Shown here: positions 23,135 to 31,742 of the stretch, piece after piece
Position numbering within the stretch: the first letter of the stretch is position 1
How the letters are laid out: the number at the start of each line of letters is the position of its first letter
Position numbers and translations under genes: made by a program
From: an uncultured Oscillospiraceae bacterium
Lineage (GTDB): Bacteria; Bacillota; Clostridia; Oscillospirales; Ruminococcaceae
Direction of reading: 5' to 3'
Length of the DNA stretch: 38,841 bases
Assembly: GCA_934464775.1 (NCBI GenBank)
Contig: CAKSKG010000020.1
Span: 1-38,841, forward strand
Notes under the pieces: model-generated
The model's input: only the letters and a program-made list of their open reading frames with translations
Databases searched by the model: none
What the model was told of the DNA's origin: nothing

Positions 23135-25231
23135 ATGAAGGATAAGATTTTCGGCGTACTTCAGCGGGTCGGCAGATCTTTTATGCTGCCCATTGCCCTG
23201 CTTCCCATAGCGGGTCTGCTTCTGGGCATAGGCAGCTCTTTCACCAACCCCACAACTATTCAGACATATCATCTCGAAAACATCATAACCGAGGGCGGCA
23301 TTCTCTACACGATTCTTGACATAATGAGCAAAACTGGCAGCGCCGTTTTCGACAATCTTGCTTTACTTTTCGCAATGGGCGTAGCCATAGGAATGGCGAA
23401 AAAGGAAAAGGAAGCCGCCGCACTTTCGGGTGCGATAGCTTATCTTGTGATGAACACCGCCGTAAGTGCGCTCATAACCGCAAAGGGCGGCGCTGAAGCA
23501 ATGGCTCCCAACTCCACTACATCTGTTCTCGGAATAACCACGCTGCAAATGGGCGTTTTCGGCGGCATCATCGTAGGGCTGGGCGTTGCGGCGCTTCACA
23601 ATCGGTTCTACAAGATACGTCTGCCGCAGGTATTATCATTCTTCGGCGGCACTCGATTTGTTCCGATAATTTCCGCACTGGTATATTTACTGGTGGGAAT
23701 ACTGATGTTTTTCATCTGGCCGTTCGTGCAGAACGGAATATCGAAGCTGGGCGGACTTGTGCTTGAATCGGGCTATGCGGGAACATGGATATACGGCATC
23801 ATCGAAAGAGCGCTTATCCCGTTCGGACTGCATCATGTTTTCTATATGCCATTTTGGCAGACGGATCTTGGCGGTTCAATGCTCATCGACGGAAACGTTG
23901 TTTCGGGCGCACAGAATATTTTTTTTGCGGAGCTTGCCTCAAAATCCACAGAGCATTTCTCGGTATCGGCGACACGGTTCATGGCAGGAAAGTTCCCGTT
24001 CATGATATTCGGTCTGCCTGCCGCCGCCTTTGCAATGTACAGGACCGCACGCCCCGAAAAGCGAAAAGCCGCAGGCGGACTGCTCCTTTCGGCGGCGCTA
24101 ACTTCAATGCTCACGGGAATAACCGAACCCTTGGAGTTCACATTCCTTTTCGCCGCACCGCTGATGTACGGAGTTCACTGCGTCCTTGCAGGACTGTCCT
24201 ATATGCTGATGCACATTTTTAACGTCGGCGTGGGAATGACATTTTCGGGCGGACTTATCGACCTGACCTTATTCGGCATATTGCAGGGCAATGCAAAAAC
24301 CAACTGGATATGGATAGTCATTGTCGGGCTTGTTTATGCGGTGGTTTATTATTTCGTATTTTATTTTATGATAACGAAGCTTGACCTGAAAACCACGGGC
24401 AGAGAAGCCGACAGCGAGGAAACGAAGCTTTACAGGCGCAGTGATTATGACAGCTCAAAGGCTGCGGCGGAAAGAATCACATCGGGAAGTGTTTCCGGGA
24501 AAATACTTTCGGGGCTGGGCGGAGAGGACAATATCTCCGACATTGACTGCTGTGCAACACGTCTCAGGGTCACTGTGAAAGACCCCGACAAGGTGAATGA
24601 CGCTTTGCTGAAAGAAAGCGGAGCATCGGGAGTTATCCGAAAAGGAAACGGCGTGCAGGCGGTTTACGGTCCGAATGTATCTGTAATAAAATCCGAGCTG
24701 GAGGACTTTATGGAGCACGGAAGTGCTGCGGTCAAAGCTGACATTCCAGCTGCGAAAAAGCCTGCCGAAAGAAAAGCCGCATCGGAGACGTTGTATGCTC
24801 ATGCAGTGGGAAAAGTCGTTCGGCTGGAGGATATGTCGGACGAGGTATTTGCACAGCGCATACTGGGCGAGGGTCTTGCGGTGGATCCCGAGGAGGGAAA
24901 GCTGTACGCTCCCTGCGGCGGAGTTATTGAAAATGTTGCAGACACAAAGCACGCAGTTAATCTTATTTCCGACGGCGGAGCGGAGCTGCTTCTCCACATC
25001 GGAGTTGACACGGTGAAGCTGGGCGGAAAGCACTTCAACGCTCATGTAACGGCAGGACAGCGTGTGAAAGCAGGCGATGTGCTGATAACCTTTGATTCAA
25101 AGGCTATCCGTGCGGAGGGATATGATCTGACAACACCGCTCATCATCACCAACACCGAAGCCTACGGCAGGATAGAACGTCTTGCGCAGGACAGCGTCCG
25201 CAGCGGCAACAAGCTTATCGGACTTGAATAA
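23135..25231 (+). CDS. PTS sugar transporter, IICBA (glucose/maltose/GlcNAc type)
   Basis: A single 698-residue chain carries three phosphotransferase domains. EIIC (about 1-420) is a membrane domain with 'GLHHVFYMPFWQTDLGG' (232-248) and the glucose-superfamily motif 'GITEPLEF' (328-335). EIIB (about 445-525) has 'DCCATRLRV', where C473 aligns with the phosphorylated cysteine. EIIA (about 555-698) has 'LLLHIGVDTV' with H621 as phospho-acceptor and H606 as partner. It imports and phosphorylates a hexose or related sugar; the exact substrate cannot be read. No regulator or antiterminator lies beside it. AAAGGA precedes the ATG. Confidence 0.92.
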   Translation: MKDKIFGVLQRVGRSFMLPIALLPIAGLLLGIGSSFTNPTTIQTYHLENIITEGGILYTILDIMSKTGSAVFDNLALLFAMGVAIGMAKKEKEAAALSGAIAYLVMNTAVSALITAKGGAEAMAPNSTTSVLGITTLQMGVFGGIIVGLGVAALHNRFYKIRLPQVLSFFGGTRFVPIISALVYLLVGILMFFIWPFVQNGISKLGGLVLESGYAGTWIYGIIERALIPFGLHHVFYMPFWQTDLGGSMLIDGNVVSGAQNIFFAELASKSTEHFSVSATRFMAGKFPFMIFGLPAAAFAMYRTARPEKRKAAGGLLLSAALTSMLTGITEPLEFTFLFAAPLMYGVHCVLAGLSYMLMHIFNVGVGMTFSGGLIDLTLFGILQGNAKTNWIWIVIVGLVYAVVYYFVFYFMITKLDLKTTGREADSEETKLYRRSDYDSSKAAAERITSGSVSGKILSGLGGEDNISDIDCCATRLRVTVKDPDKVNDALLKESGASGVIRKGNGVQAVYGPNVSVIKSELEDFMEHGSAAVKADIPAAKKPAERKAASETLYAHAVGKVVRLEDMSDEVFAQRILGEGLAVDPEEGKLYAPCGGVIENVADTKHAVNLISDGGAELLLHIGVDTVKLGGKHFNAHVTAGQRVKAGDVLITFDSKAIRAEGYDLTTPLIITNTEAYGRIERLAQDSVRSGNKLIGLE

Positions 25232-25246
25232 AGGTGCAATATCGGA

Positions 25247-25277
25247 AAGGACTGTGTTGTGAAACGCAGTCCTTTTT
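25247..25277 (+). terminator. Terminator of the PTS gene
   Basis: AAGGACTG-T-G pairs with C-GCAGTCCTT across an eight-base loop and is followed by T residues. It closes the PTS gene before the next promoter at 25289. Confidence 0.9.
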
Positions 25278-25288
25278 GCTGTTTCCTA

Positions 25289-25317
25289 TGGACAACCGCC
25301 GAAATATGTGCTATAAT
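25289..25317 (+). promoter_or_regulatory. Promoter for the rhodanese/TtcA-like gene
   Basis: TGGACA (25289-25294) and TATAAT (25312-25317) have 17-bp spacing and an extended TGC before the -10. It gives a leader of about 70 nt to the ATG at 25392. Confidence 0.75.
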
Positions 25318-25391
25318 GTTTAAAGAATACAATGGAAGAAGTGCCGTTTGCGGCAGTGGGTGCGGAAAATGCGCCTGCGGGAGAGGTATAA

Positions 25392-26516
25392 ATGGATATA
25401 TCGGTCGAAGAATTTGAAAAGCTTGAGAAAAGTCAGTGCGTTATAATAGATATACGTGACAATTATGCGTTCACATACGGTCACATCGACGGTTCGGTGA
25501 ATGTTCCGCAGAATGAGTTTGATATGGAATGTCCTTATCTTGACAGGGACAAGAAGATAATCATGTGCTGCCGAAGCGGAATCATCAGCCGTCAGGCGGC
25601 GGAGGAGCTTTGCGAGTCGGGCTACGAGGCATACAACCTTGCGGGAGGCTATGCGGAATGGCTCAGCAGGCAGCTTGACTGTGAGAACCGTGCCGCCGAT
25701 GTTGAAAAAAGCATCAGGAAAAAGTTCAAGAAAGAGCTTTGGAGCAGATTTGCAAAGGCTGTCACCGCATACGAGCTTGTAAAACCCAATGACAGGATCG
25801 CCGTCTGCATTTCGGGCGGCAAGGATTCCATGCTCATGGCGAAGCTTTTTCAGGAGCTTAAAATGCACAACAAGTTCCCCTTTGAGCTTGTTTTTCTGGT
25901 AATGGACCCCGGTTACAGCCCCGAAAACAGGGCGGTCATTGAGGGCAATGCGAAGCTTTTGGGCATACCGATAACGATATTTGAGACGAACATTTTCGAG
26001 TCGGTCTATTCTGTGGAGGACAGCCCCTGCTATCTCTGTGCGAGAATGAGAAGAGGATATCTTTACAGCAAGGCAAAGGAGCTTGGCTGCAACAAGATCG
26101 CTCTGGGGCATCATTACGATGATGTTATCGAGACGATACTCATGTCAACTATCTACGGCGGTCAGGTACAGACCATGATGCCGAAGCTCCACAGCACTCA
26201 TTTTGAGGGTATGCAGCTTATCCGTCCGTTATATTATATACGTGAAAAGGACATAATTCACTGGAAGGATTACAACAATCTGCATTTTATTCAATGTGCC
26301 TGCAGGTTCACCGACACCTGCACAACCTGCAATCCCGACAAGACCACAGGTTCAAAGCGTGTTGAGATAAAGAATCTTATTGCATCTCTTGCCGCAAAGA
26401 ATCCCCAGATCGAGCACAACATTTTCAGAAGTGTTGAAAATGTCAATCTGAACACTATTATTTCTTACAAGAGTGACGACGGCGTTCATCATTTTCTTGA
26501 TGATTATGATGATTGA
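25392..26516 (+). CDS. Rhodanese plus TtcA-like PP-loop tRNA thiolase fusion
   Basis: This is a 374-residue two-domain protein. Residues 1-95 form a rhodanese domain with active loop 'CCRSGIISR' (C60 likely carries persulfide). Residues 130-340 form an ATP-pyrophosphatase domain of the TtcA/TtuA group: PP-loop 'SGGKDS' (141-146), 'CYLC' (C213, C216), 'LGHHYDD' (238-244) and further cysteines at 302, 304, 310 and 313. TtcA makes 2-thiocytidine at tRNA position 32 with an Fe-S cluster. The fusion suggests the rhodanese supplies sulfur directly, which is inference. The gene stands alone between a terminator and repeat copy 2. Confidence 0.85.
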   Translation: MDISVEEFEKLEKSQCVIIDIRDNYAFTYGHIDGSVNVPQNEFDMECPYLDRDKKIIMCCRSGIISRQAAEELCESGYEAYNLAGGYAEWLSRQLDCENRAADVEKSIRKKFKKELWSRFAKAVTAYELVKPNDRIAVCISGGKDSMLMAKLFQELKMHNKFPFELVFLVMDPGYSPENRAVIEGNAKLLGIPITIFETNIFESVYSVEDSPCYLCARMRRGYLYSKAKELGCNKIALGHHYDDVIETILMSTIYGGQVQTMMPKLHSTHFEGMQLIRPLYYIREKDIIHWKDYNNLHFIQCACRFTDTCTTCNPDKTTGSKRVEIKNLIASLAAKNPQIEHNIFRSVENVNLNTIISYKSDDGVHHFLDDYDD

Positions 26517-26563
26517 TTTTTTTCGTTTATACTTTAGTTGTTTTGGTTAAGATGTATATTTAA

Positions 26564-26750
26564 CAGCCTCGCAATGCTTCGCATTTCTCGGTGCGTTGCT
26601 GCCTATGAGGCAGCTGGGGATTTCGCTCTCTGCGGAGAGCGACCAAGGGCGCTGCCCTTTGGAATCCTGCGAAGGGCGCCGCCCTTTCGAAACCTGCCAC
26701 CTTTGAAAAGGTGGACGAAACTTTTATACTTAGTTTTTATACTTAGTTAC
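26564..26750 (+). repeat. Dispersed intergenic repeat, copy 2, expanded
   Basis: This 187-nt element is the same family as 22966-23093, in the same orientation, and again just upstream of a plus-strand gene. It carries extra modules: a GCTGCCT/AGGCAGC hairpin, a second AAGGGCGCYGCCCTT hairpin, and a duplicated 15-nt TTTATACTTAGT end. Core stems CGCTCTC/GAGAGCG and CCACCTTT/AAAGGTGG are identical to copy 1. A short open frame across it (26538-26786) is not a gene. Confidence 0.8.
26703..26730 (+). promoter_or_regulatory. Promoter-like element in repeat copy 2, upstream of recJ
   Basis: TTGAAA (26703-26708) and TATACT (26725-26730) are 16 bp apart, identical to copy 1. A second TATACT at 26738-26743 arises from the duplicated end. 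The recJ start is about 52 nt downstream. No other promoter is evident for the recJ operon. Confidence 0.55.
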
Positions 26751-26782
26751 TGCTTATTAAATTTACCATTAGAGGAATTTAT

Positions 26783-28861
26783 ATGAAAAAATGGATTATC
26801 GGCAAGCCCGATGAAAATATTTCTCACAGTCTTGCCGCTTCGGCTTCCGTTAACGGTCTGGCTGCCGATATACTTGTTTCAAGGGACATTCGCACTGCGG
26901 AACAAGCTGCCGAATTTTTCGGCGGCGGAAGCGGCTGTGATGACATGGGTTTACTGAATCCCTTTGATCTGCCCGATATGCAGAAAGCCGCCGATGAGAT
27001 CCTTGCCGCCGCCGACCGAGGCGACCGCATCTGCATTTACGGCGACTATGACTGCGACGGCATATTATCCACTGCTGCTTTATACAACTATCTTTCGGAA
27101 ACGGGCGCAGACATTCATTATTTCATAAACGAACGCTCCGACGGCTACGGAATGAACGCCGACAACATAAGAAAGCTTCACGAACAGGGAACCCGGCTTA
27201 TCATAACGGTGGACAATGGCATTTCTGCCGCCGCCGAAGCCGATCTCTGCGCCGAGCTTGGAATGCGGCTTGTAATAACGGATCATCACACTCCGCCTCC
27301 GACTCTGCCGAGAGCTGCGGCTGTGGTTGATCCTCACATAAACTGTCCCGACAATCATGCGGCTTTCCGTGATATGTGCGGATGTGGCGTTGTGCTGAAG
27401 CTCATCACGGCAATGGAATACGGCGAGAGCAGCATTCCCGTTGAGATGATGTCGGACTTTGCCGCAGTTGCCACTATCGGAGATGTTATGCCGCTGAAAG
27501 GCGAGAACAGAACGATAGTCCGCCACGGAATGCATTTTCTTGAAATAACCGAAAATCCCGGAATGAAAGCGCTCATAGATGCGGCAACTGTTACTGCCGA
27601 CGGAAAAAAGCGTCCATTTAAGGCGGATTCCACAACTGCCGCTTTCACCCTTGTCCCGAGGATAAACGCTTCGGGAAGAATGGGCACGGCAATGGACGCC
27701 GCAGAGCTTTTTACAACTGACGATGAAGAGCGTGCTGCGGAGCTGGCGGCAAAGCTGTGTCGGCTCAACACCGAGCGCCGTTCTGCGGAAAATTCCATAA
27801 TGCAGGATGTATCGAAAATGTCGGCGGAAAATGAAGCGCTTTTCGATGCACCTGTCCTTGTTATATCGGGTCACGGCTGGCACAATGGCGTTATCGGCAT
27901 AACCGCCGCAAGGGTCTGCGAGAAAACGGGAAAGCCTGTATTCATGATATCCGTTGACGAAAAGGGTAACGGCGTCGGCTCCGCACGTGCGCCTGAGGGA
28001 TACTCCATATATGATGCGCTTTTTGCCAATGCGGAGCTGCTGACAAAATTCGGCGGTCACAAGGGCGCAGGCGGATTTTCCATTGAAGAAAAAAATATCG
28101 TCGCATTTTCCGAAAGCCTTTGCAGTGCCGCAGAGGGTCTGTTCTTTGAGCCGACGGTAAAGGCTGTGAAGCAGATAGCTCCCGCCGAGCTTACCGTTGA
28201 GAATATCGAAGCCATGAGAAAGCTCATGGAGCCTTTCGGAGAAGCAAATCCCGAGCCTGTTTTCCTGCTGGCGGGAGCGGCTGTAACGGCTGTAAGCCCC
28301 ATTGCAGGCGGAAAATATACAAAGGTCACGATAAATTACGGCGGAAATATCATATCATTTCCGATGTTTGATACTATTCCCGAGAATTTTCCATTTTCCG
28401 TGGGAGATAATATCAATATCATGGCGGTGCCCGATATCAACGAGTTCAACGGGAGAAAATCCGTTACGCTCCATATCAGCGATATGCGCAGGGCAGGAGT
28501 GAATCAGCAGAAGCTTATGAACGCCGAAAGGGAATATTATAAGTTCAGAAGAGGAAATGTTCCCGACAAGCGGCTTGCGGCTGCAATGATACCGAAGAGA
28601 GAGGATTTTGCCGCTGTTTACCGTGCTTTTCCTGCGGAGCGTGCAGTTCCCGAGGAATACATATTCAATAAGCTCTGCGGAGAATACAATCTCTGCATAC
28701 TTCATATAATTCTTGACGTTTTTGCCGAAACAGGACTTATCAGCCGTGATCACGCGGCGGGAACTGCTGTGAAAATACAGGTGGCAAAGGGTCACAAAGC
28801 CGATTTTTCATCGGCGGCTACAATGAAAAGGCTGACGGCGCAGTTCGGTATCGCCGAATAG
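26783..28861 (+). CDS. recJ: Single-stranded-DNA-specific exonuclease RecJ
   Basis: The protein has 692 residues. RecJ degrades ssDNA 5' to 3' in recombination and mismatch repair. The DHH phosphoesterase motifs are present: 'IYGDYDCDGI' (D88, D90, D92), 'VDNGIS' (D143) and 'ITDHHTPPP' (D167, H168, H169). The DHHA1 domain has 'GHGWHNGVIGITAARV' and 'GGHKGAGGFS'. A C-terminal OB/winged region follows, as in Firmicutes RecJ. Its upstream sequence is the dispersed repeat. relA starts 23 nt after its stop, without the apt gene often found between them. Confidence 0.96.
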   Translation: MKKWIIGKPDENISHSLAASASVNGLAADILVSRDIRTAEQAAEFFGGGSGCDDMGLLNPFDLPDMQKAADEILAAADRGDRICIYGDYDCDGILSTAALYNYLSETGADIHYFINERSDGYGMNADNIRKLHEQGTRLIITVDNGISAAAEADLCAELGMRLVITDHHTPPPTLPRAAAVVDPHINCPDNHAAFRDMCGCGVVLKLITAMEYGESSIPVEMMSDFAAVATIGDVMPLKGENRTIVRHGMHFLEITENPGMKALIDAATVTADGKKRPFKADSTTAAFTLVPRINASGRMGTAMDAAELFTTDDEERAAELAAKLCRLNTERRSAENSIMQDVSKMSAENEALFDAPVLVISGHGWHNGVIGITAARVCEKTGKPVFMISVDEKGNGVGSARAPEGYSIYDALFANAELLTKFGGHKGAGGFSIEEKNIVAFSESLCSAAEGLFFEPTVKAVKQIAPAELTVENIEAMRKLMEPFGEANPEPVFLLAGAAVTAVSPIAGGKYTKVTINYGGNIISFPMFDTIPENFPFSVGDNINIMAVPDINEFNGRKSVTLHISDMRRAGVNQQKLMNAEREYYKFRRGNVPDKRLAAAMIPKREDFAAVYRAFPAERAVPEEYIFNKLCGEYNLCILHIILDVFAETGLISRDHAAGTAVKIQVAKGHKADFSSAATMKRLTAQFGIAE

Positions 28862-28884
28862 ATAGTTTGAGGAGTTGATCCTGT

Positions 28885-31077
28885 ATGATGAATAAAACCG
28901 AGCAGGTCTATACCATTGATATTCTTATCCAGAAAATTCTTGATGATGAAAAGCAGTACGACCTGAGCAAGATCGTTTCCGCTTATGAATTTGCGGCAAA
29001 GGCTCATGCAAATCAGTTCCGTTCGTCGGGCGAGCCTTATATAACCCACCCCGTAGCGGTATCGTATATACTGCTGGAGCTGGGCATGGACACGGATACT
29101 ATCTGTGCGGCAATGCTCCATGATGTTGTGGAGGACACCGACGCCACACTTGAACAGCTCCGCAAGCTTTTCGGACAGGACGTTGCGATGTTGGTTGACG
29201 GCGTTACGAAGCTTGGCAAGATACCTCTTTTCACAAAGGAGGAGCAGCAGGCGGAGAATGTCCGCAAGATACTGCTTGCGATGTCGCAGGATATCCGTGT
29301 AATTATCATAAAGCTCTGCGACCGTCTCCATAATATGAGAACGCTCCAGTTCCGTCCCGCATACAAGCAGCGCAACACGGCTCTGGAAACAATGAACATC
29401 TATGCGCCTATCGCTCACCGTCTCGGCATCAAGACCATTCAGGACGAGATCGAGGATCTGGCGTTCAGATATCTTGATCCTTACGCCTACGCCGAGATCG
29501 AACAGCAGATGAAGATCCGCAGCGATGAGCGTCAGGCATTTATTGAATCTATCAAGGAGCAGATATTAAAGCGCTTTGCCGACAGCAATTTTTCCTGCAC
29601 TCCCGTGCTTATGGGACGTGTCAAATCGGTATACGGAATATACCGCAAGGCGTTCGTTCAGGGAAAAAGCATTGATGAGATATACGATATCTATGCGGTA
29701 AGAATAATCGTCCAGACGGTTACGGAGTGCTATAATGCGCTGGGCATCATACATGATATGTTCACCCCCATACCCAACCGCTTCAAGGATTATATCGCAA
29801 CGCCCAAGGCAAATATGTATCAGTCGCTGCATACAACGGTCATCGGCAGAGAGGGCGTGCCTTTTGAGGTGCAGATACGTACCGAGGATATGCACTACAC
29901 CGCCGAATACGGTATCGCCGCCCACTGGAAGTACAAAGAGGGCATCAAGGGCAAGGACAAGCTGGAAAACCGTCTTGCATGGATACGTCAGATAATCGAG
30001 GCACAGCAGGATACAGATGATGTTGAGGAGATCGTCCGCACTATCAAGAGCGACCTTGCTCCCGAGGACTGCTTTGCGTTCACTCCCAAGGGCGACATGA
30101 TAACCCTGCCAACGGGCGCTACCATTATCGACTTTGCCTATGCGATACATACGCAGGTGGGCAACAAGATGAAGGGCGCAAAGGTTGACGGAAAGCTTGT
30201 TTCGCTGGATCATGTGCTGAACACGGGCGAGATCGTTGAGATCATCACCTCCTCCGACCCGAATCACGGACCGAACCGTGCATGGCTCAACATATGCAAG
30301 ACCAACGAGGCAAAGTCAAAGATACGCAGCTGGTTCAAGAAAGAGCGCCGTGAAGAGAACGTCGCAAACGGAAAGGCGGAGCTGGAAAGGGAATTTTCCA
30401 GAAACAATATCAACGTTCCTCCCGAGGAGCTTCAGAGCTTCCTTGCGGACGATATGAAGCGTCACAACTGCACGACTCTCGATGATTTTTATGCGGCTAT
30501 CGGCTTCGGCGGAGTTATCCTTTCAAGAATAATCCCACGTCTGAAAGACAATTACAACAAGATATACAAGGCTCCCGAGGAAGCGCCTGTGGCTCCCAAG
30601 CCTGCGGGACACGGTTCGGGCGGCATAATCATAGACGGTCAGAACAACGTGCTGGTAAAATTCTCACAGTGCTGTCACCCTGTTCCGGGGGACGATATCG
30701 TGGGCTTTATCACAAGAGGACACGGCGTTTCCATTCACAAAAAGGACTGCGAGAATTATCTTGCGGCGCTTAAAAACGGCAATGAGCCTGACCGCTGGAT
30801 AGAAGCTTCATGGGGCAGCGGCACCAACACGAACCAGAGCTTCAAGATGACAATTGATATCGTTGCATACAGCAATGTTATGCTTATGGCGAATGTTTCC
30901 GCGGCAATGGCGGATATGCGCATTCCCGTAACGAACATGGCGTGCCACGATCTTAAAAACGGAAACACGAACCTGCTGATAGACTGTCTTATCGCAGGCT
31001 CGGATCAGCTTACAAATGCGCTTACAAAGCTCAGAAAAGTGCCTGATGTTATTTCCGTTGAAAGAAAGTTAAGGTGA
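28885..31077 (+). CDS. relA: Bifunctional (p)ppGpp synthetase/hydrolase Rel
   Basis: The protein has 730 residues and the long RSH form. HD hydrolase: H55 and H79-D80, with D146 in 'KLCDRLHNMRT'. Synthetase: 'RFKDYIATPKANMYQSLHTT' (299-318) and 'FEVQIRTEDMHYTAEYG'. The RFKD motif is typical of bifunctional Rel proteins rather than synthetase-only RelA. TGS ('FAFTPKGDMITLPTGATIID'), then helical, zinc-finger-like 'CCHPVPGDD' and ACT domains follow. It makes and breaks the stringent alarmone in response to stalled ribosomes. AGGAG precedes the ATG. Called relA by Firmicutes custom. Confidence 0.97.
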   Translation: MMNKTEQVYTIDILIQKILDDEKQYDLSKIVSAYEFAAKAHANQFRSSGEPYITHPVAVSYILLELGMDTDTICAAMLHDVVEDTDATLEQLRKLFGQDVAMLVDGVTKLGKIPLFTKEEQQAENVRKILLAMSQDIRVIIIKLCDRLHNMRTLQFRPAYKQRNTALETMNIYAPIAHRLGIKTIQDEIEDLAFRYLDPYAYAEIEQQMKIRSDERQAFIESIKEQILKRFADSNFSCTPVLMGRVKSVYGIYRKAFVQGKSIDEIYDIYAVRIIVQTVTECYNALGIIHDMFTPIPNRFKDYIATPKANMYQSLHTTVIGREGVPFEVQIRTEDMHYTAEYGIAAHWKYKEGIKGKDKLENRLAWIRQIIEAQQDTDDVEEIVRTIKSDLAPEDCFAFTPKGDMITLPTGATIIDFAYAIHTQVGNKMKGAKVDGKLVSLDHVLNTGEIVEIITSSDPNHGPNRAWLNICKTNEAKSKIRSWFKKERREENVANGKAELEREFSRNNINVPPEELQSFLADDMKRHNCTTLDDFYAAIGFGGVILSRIIPRLKDNYNKIYKAPEEAPVAPKPAGHGSGGIIIDGQNNVLVKFSQCCHPVPGDDIVGFITRGHGVSIHKKDCENYLAALKNGNEPDRWIEASWGSGTNTNQSFKMTIDIVAYSNVMLMANVSAAMADMRIPVTNMACHDLKNGNTNLLIDCLIAGSDQLTNALTKLRKVPDVISVERKLR

Positions 31078-31082
31078 TATGC

Positions 31083-31724
31083 ATGGAGATAATAAAATTA
31101 CGTCCGTATTCGATGTTCGGCACTAACAGCTATATTATCCATGACGGCGAAAGAGCGGCGCTTATCGACGCTCCCGGAAACAATGCGGAGGCTGAAAAGG
31201 CGCTGGCTGACAACGGACTGCGGCTTGAGAAAATACTGCTGACCCACGGTCACTGCGATCACATCACGGGGCTTGCGGGAATGGTCAGTGATACCGGTGC
31301 GGAGGTTTTCATACACGAAGCGGACAAGTCCAAATTATCGGACGCATATTATAATCTTACGGAATATTTCGGGCTGCCTGCCATACCCAAGCCGGACGGA
31401 AAGATCACTGCGGTGAAAGACGGCGATGAGATAATGCTGGGGGATATCGTCATAAAGGTGATGCACACTCCCGGGCATACGAAAGGCTCTGTCATGTATA
31501 TCGCAGAGGACGTTATTTTTTCGGGAGATACGATATTCTGCGGAAGCATCGGCAGAACGGATATGCCCGACGGCGATATGGCGGCTATGGAGAAGTCTCT
31601 GAAAAATGTCGCCGCTTTCGTGGGCGATCATTCCGATTACCGCATTCTTGCGGGTCACGGCGGCGAAACAACGCTGAACCGTGAGAAAAGCACAAATCCG
31701 TATATGCTGTACGGACAGTATTGA
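31083..31724 (+). CDS. MBL-fold hydrolase, glyoxalase II-like
   Basis: The protein has 213 residues. The metallo-beta-lactamase motif 'LTHGHCDHITG' gives H55-x-H57-x-D59-H60. 'TPGHTKGSVMY', 'FSGDTIF' and 'AGHGGET' supply the later metal ligands. It is likely a binuclear zinc hydrolase of the YcbL/GloB-like group; the substrate is unknown. An in-frame GTG at 31074 overlaps the rel stop, but AAGGTGAT at 31071-31078 is the ribosome binding site of ATG 31083. The rel-MBL-hemZ order recurs in Clostridia, which hints at a linked role. Confidence 0.88.
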   Translation: MEIIKLRPYSMFGTNSYIIHDGERAALIDAPGNNAEAEKALADNGLRLEKILLTHGHCDHITGLAGMVSDTGAEVFIHEADKSKLSDAYYNLTEYFGLPAIPKPDGKITAVKDGDEIMLGDIVIKVMHTPGHTKGSVMYIAEDVIFSGDTIFCGSIGRTDMPDGDMAAMEKSLKNVAAFVGDHSDYRILAGHGGETTLNREKSTNPYMLYGQY

Positions 31725-31742
31725 TAAGAGGATTGTAAAAAA

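Noticed and set aside
26538..26786. An 82-residue plus-strand frame across repeat copy 2
   Set aside because: It is made of hairpin repeat sequence with no conserved protein pattern; the copy-1 equivalent does not preserve the frame.
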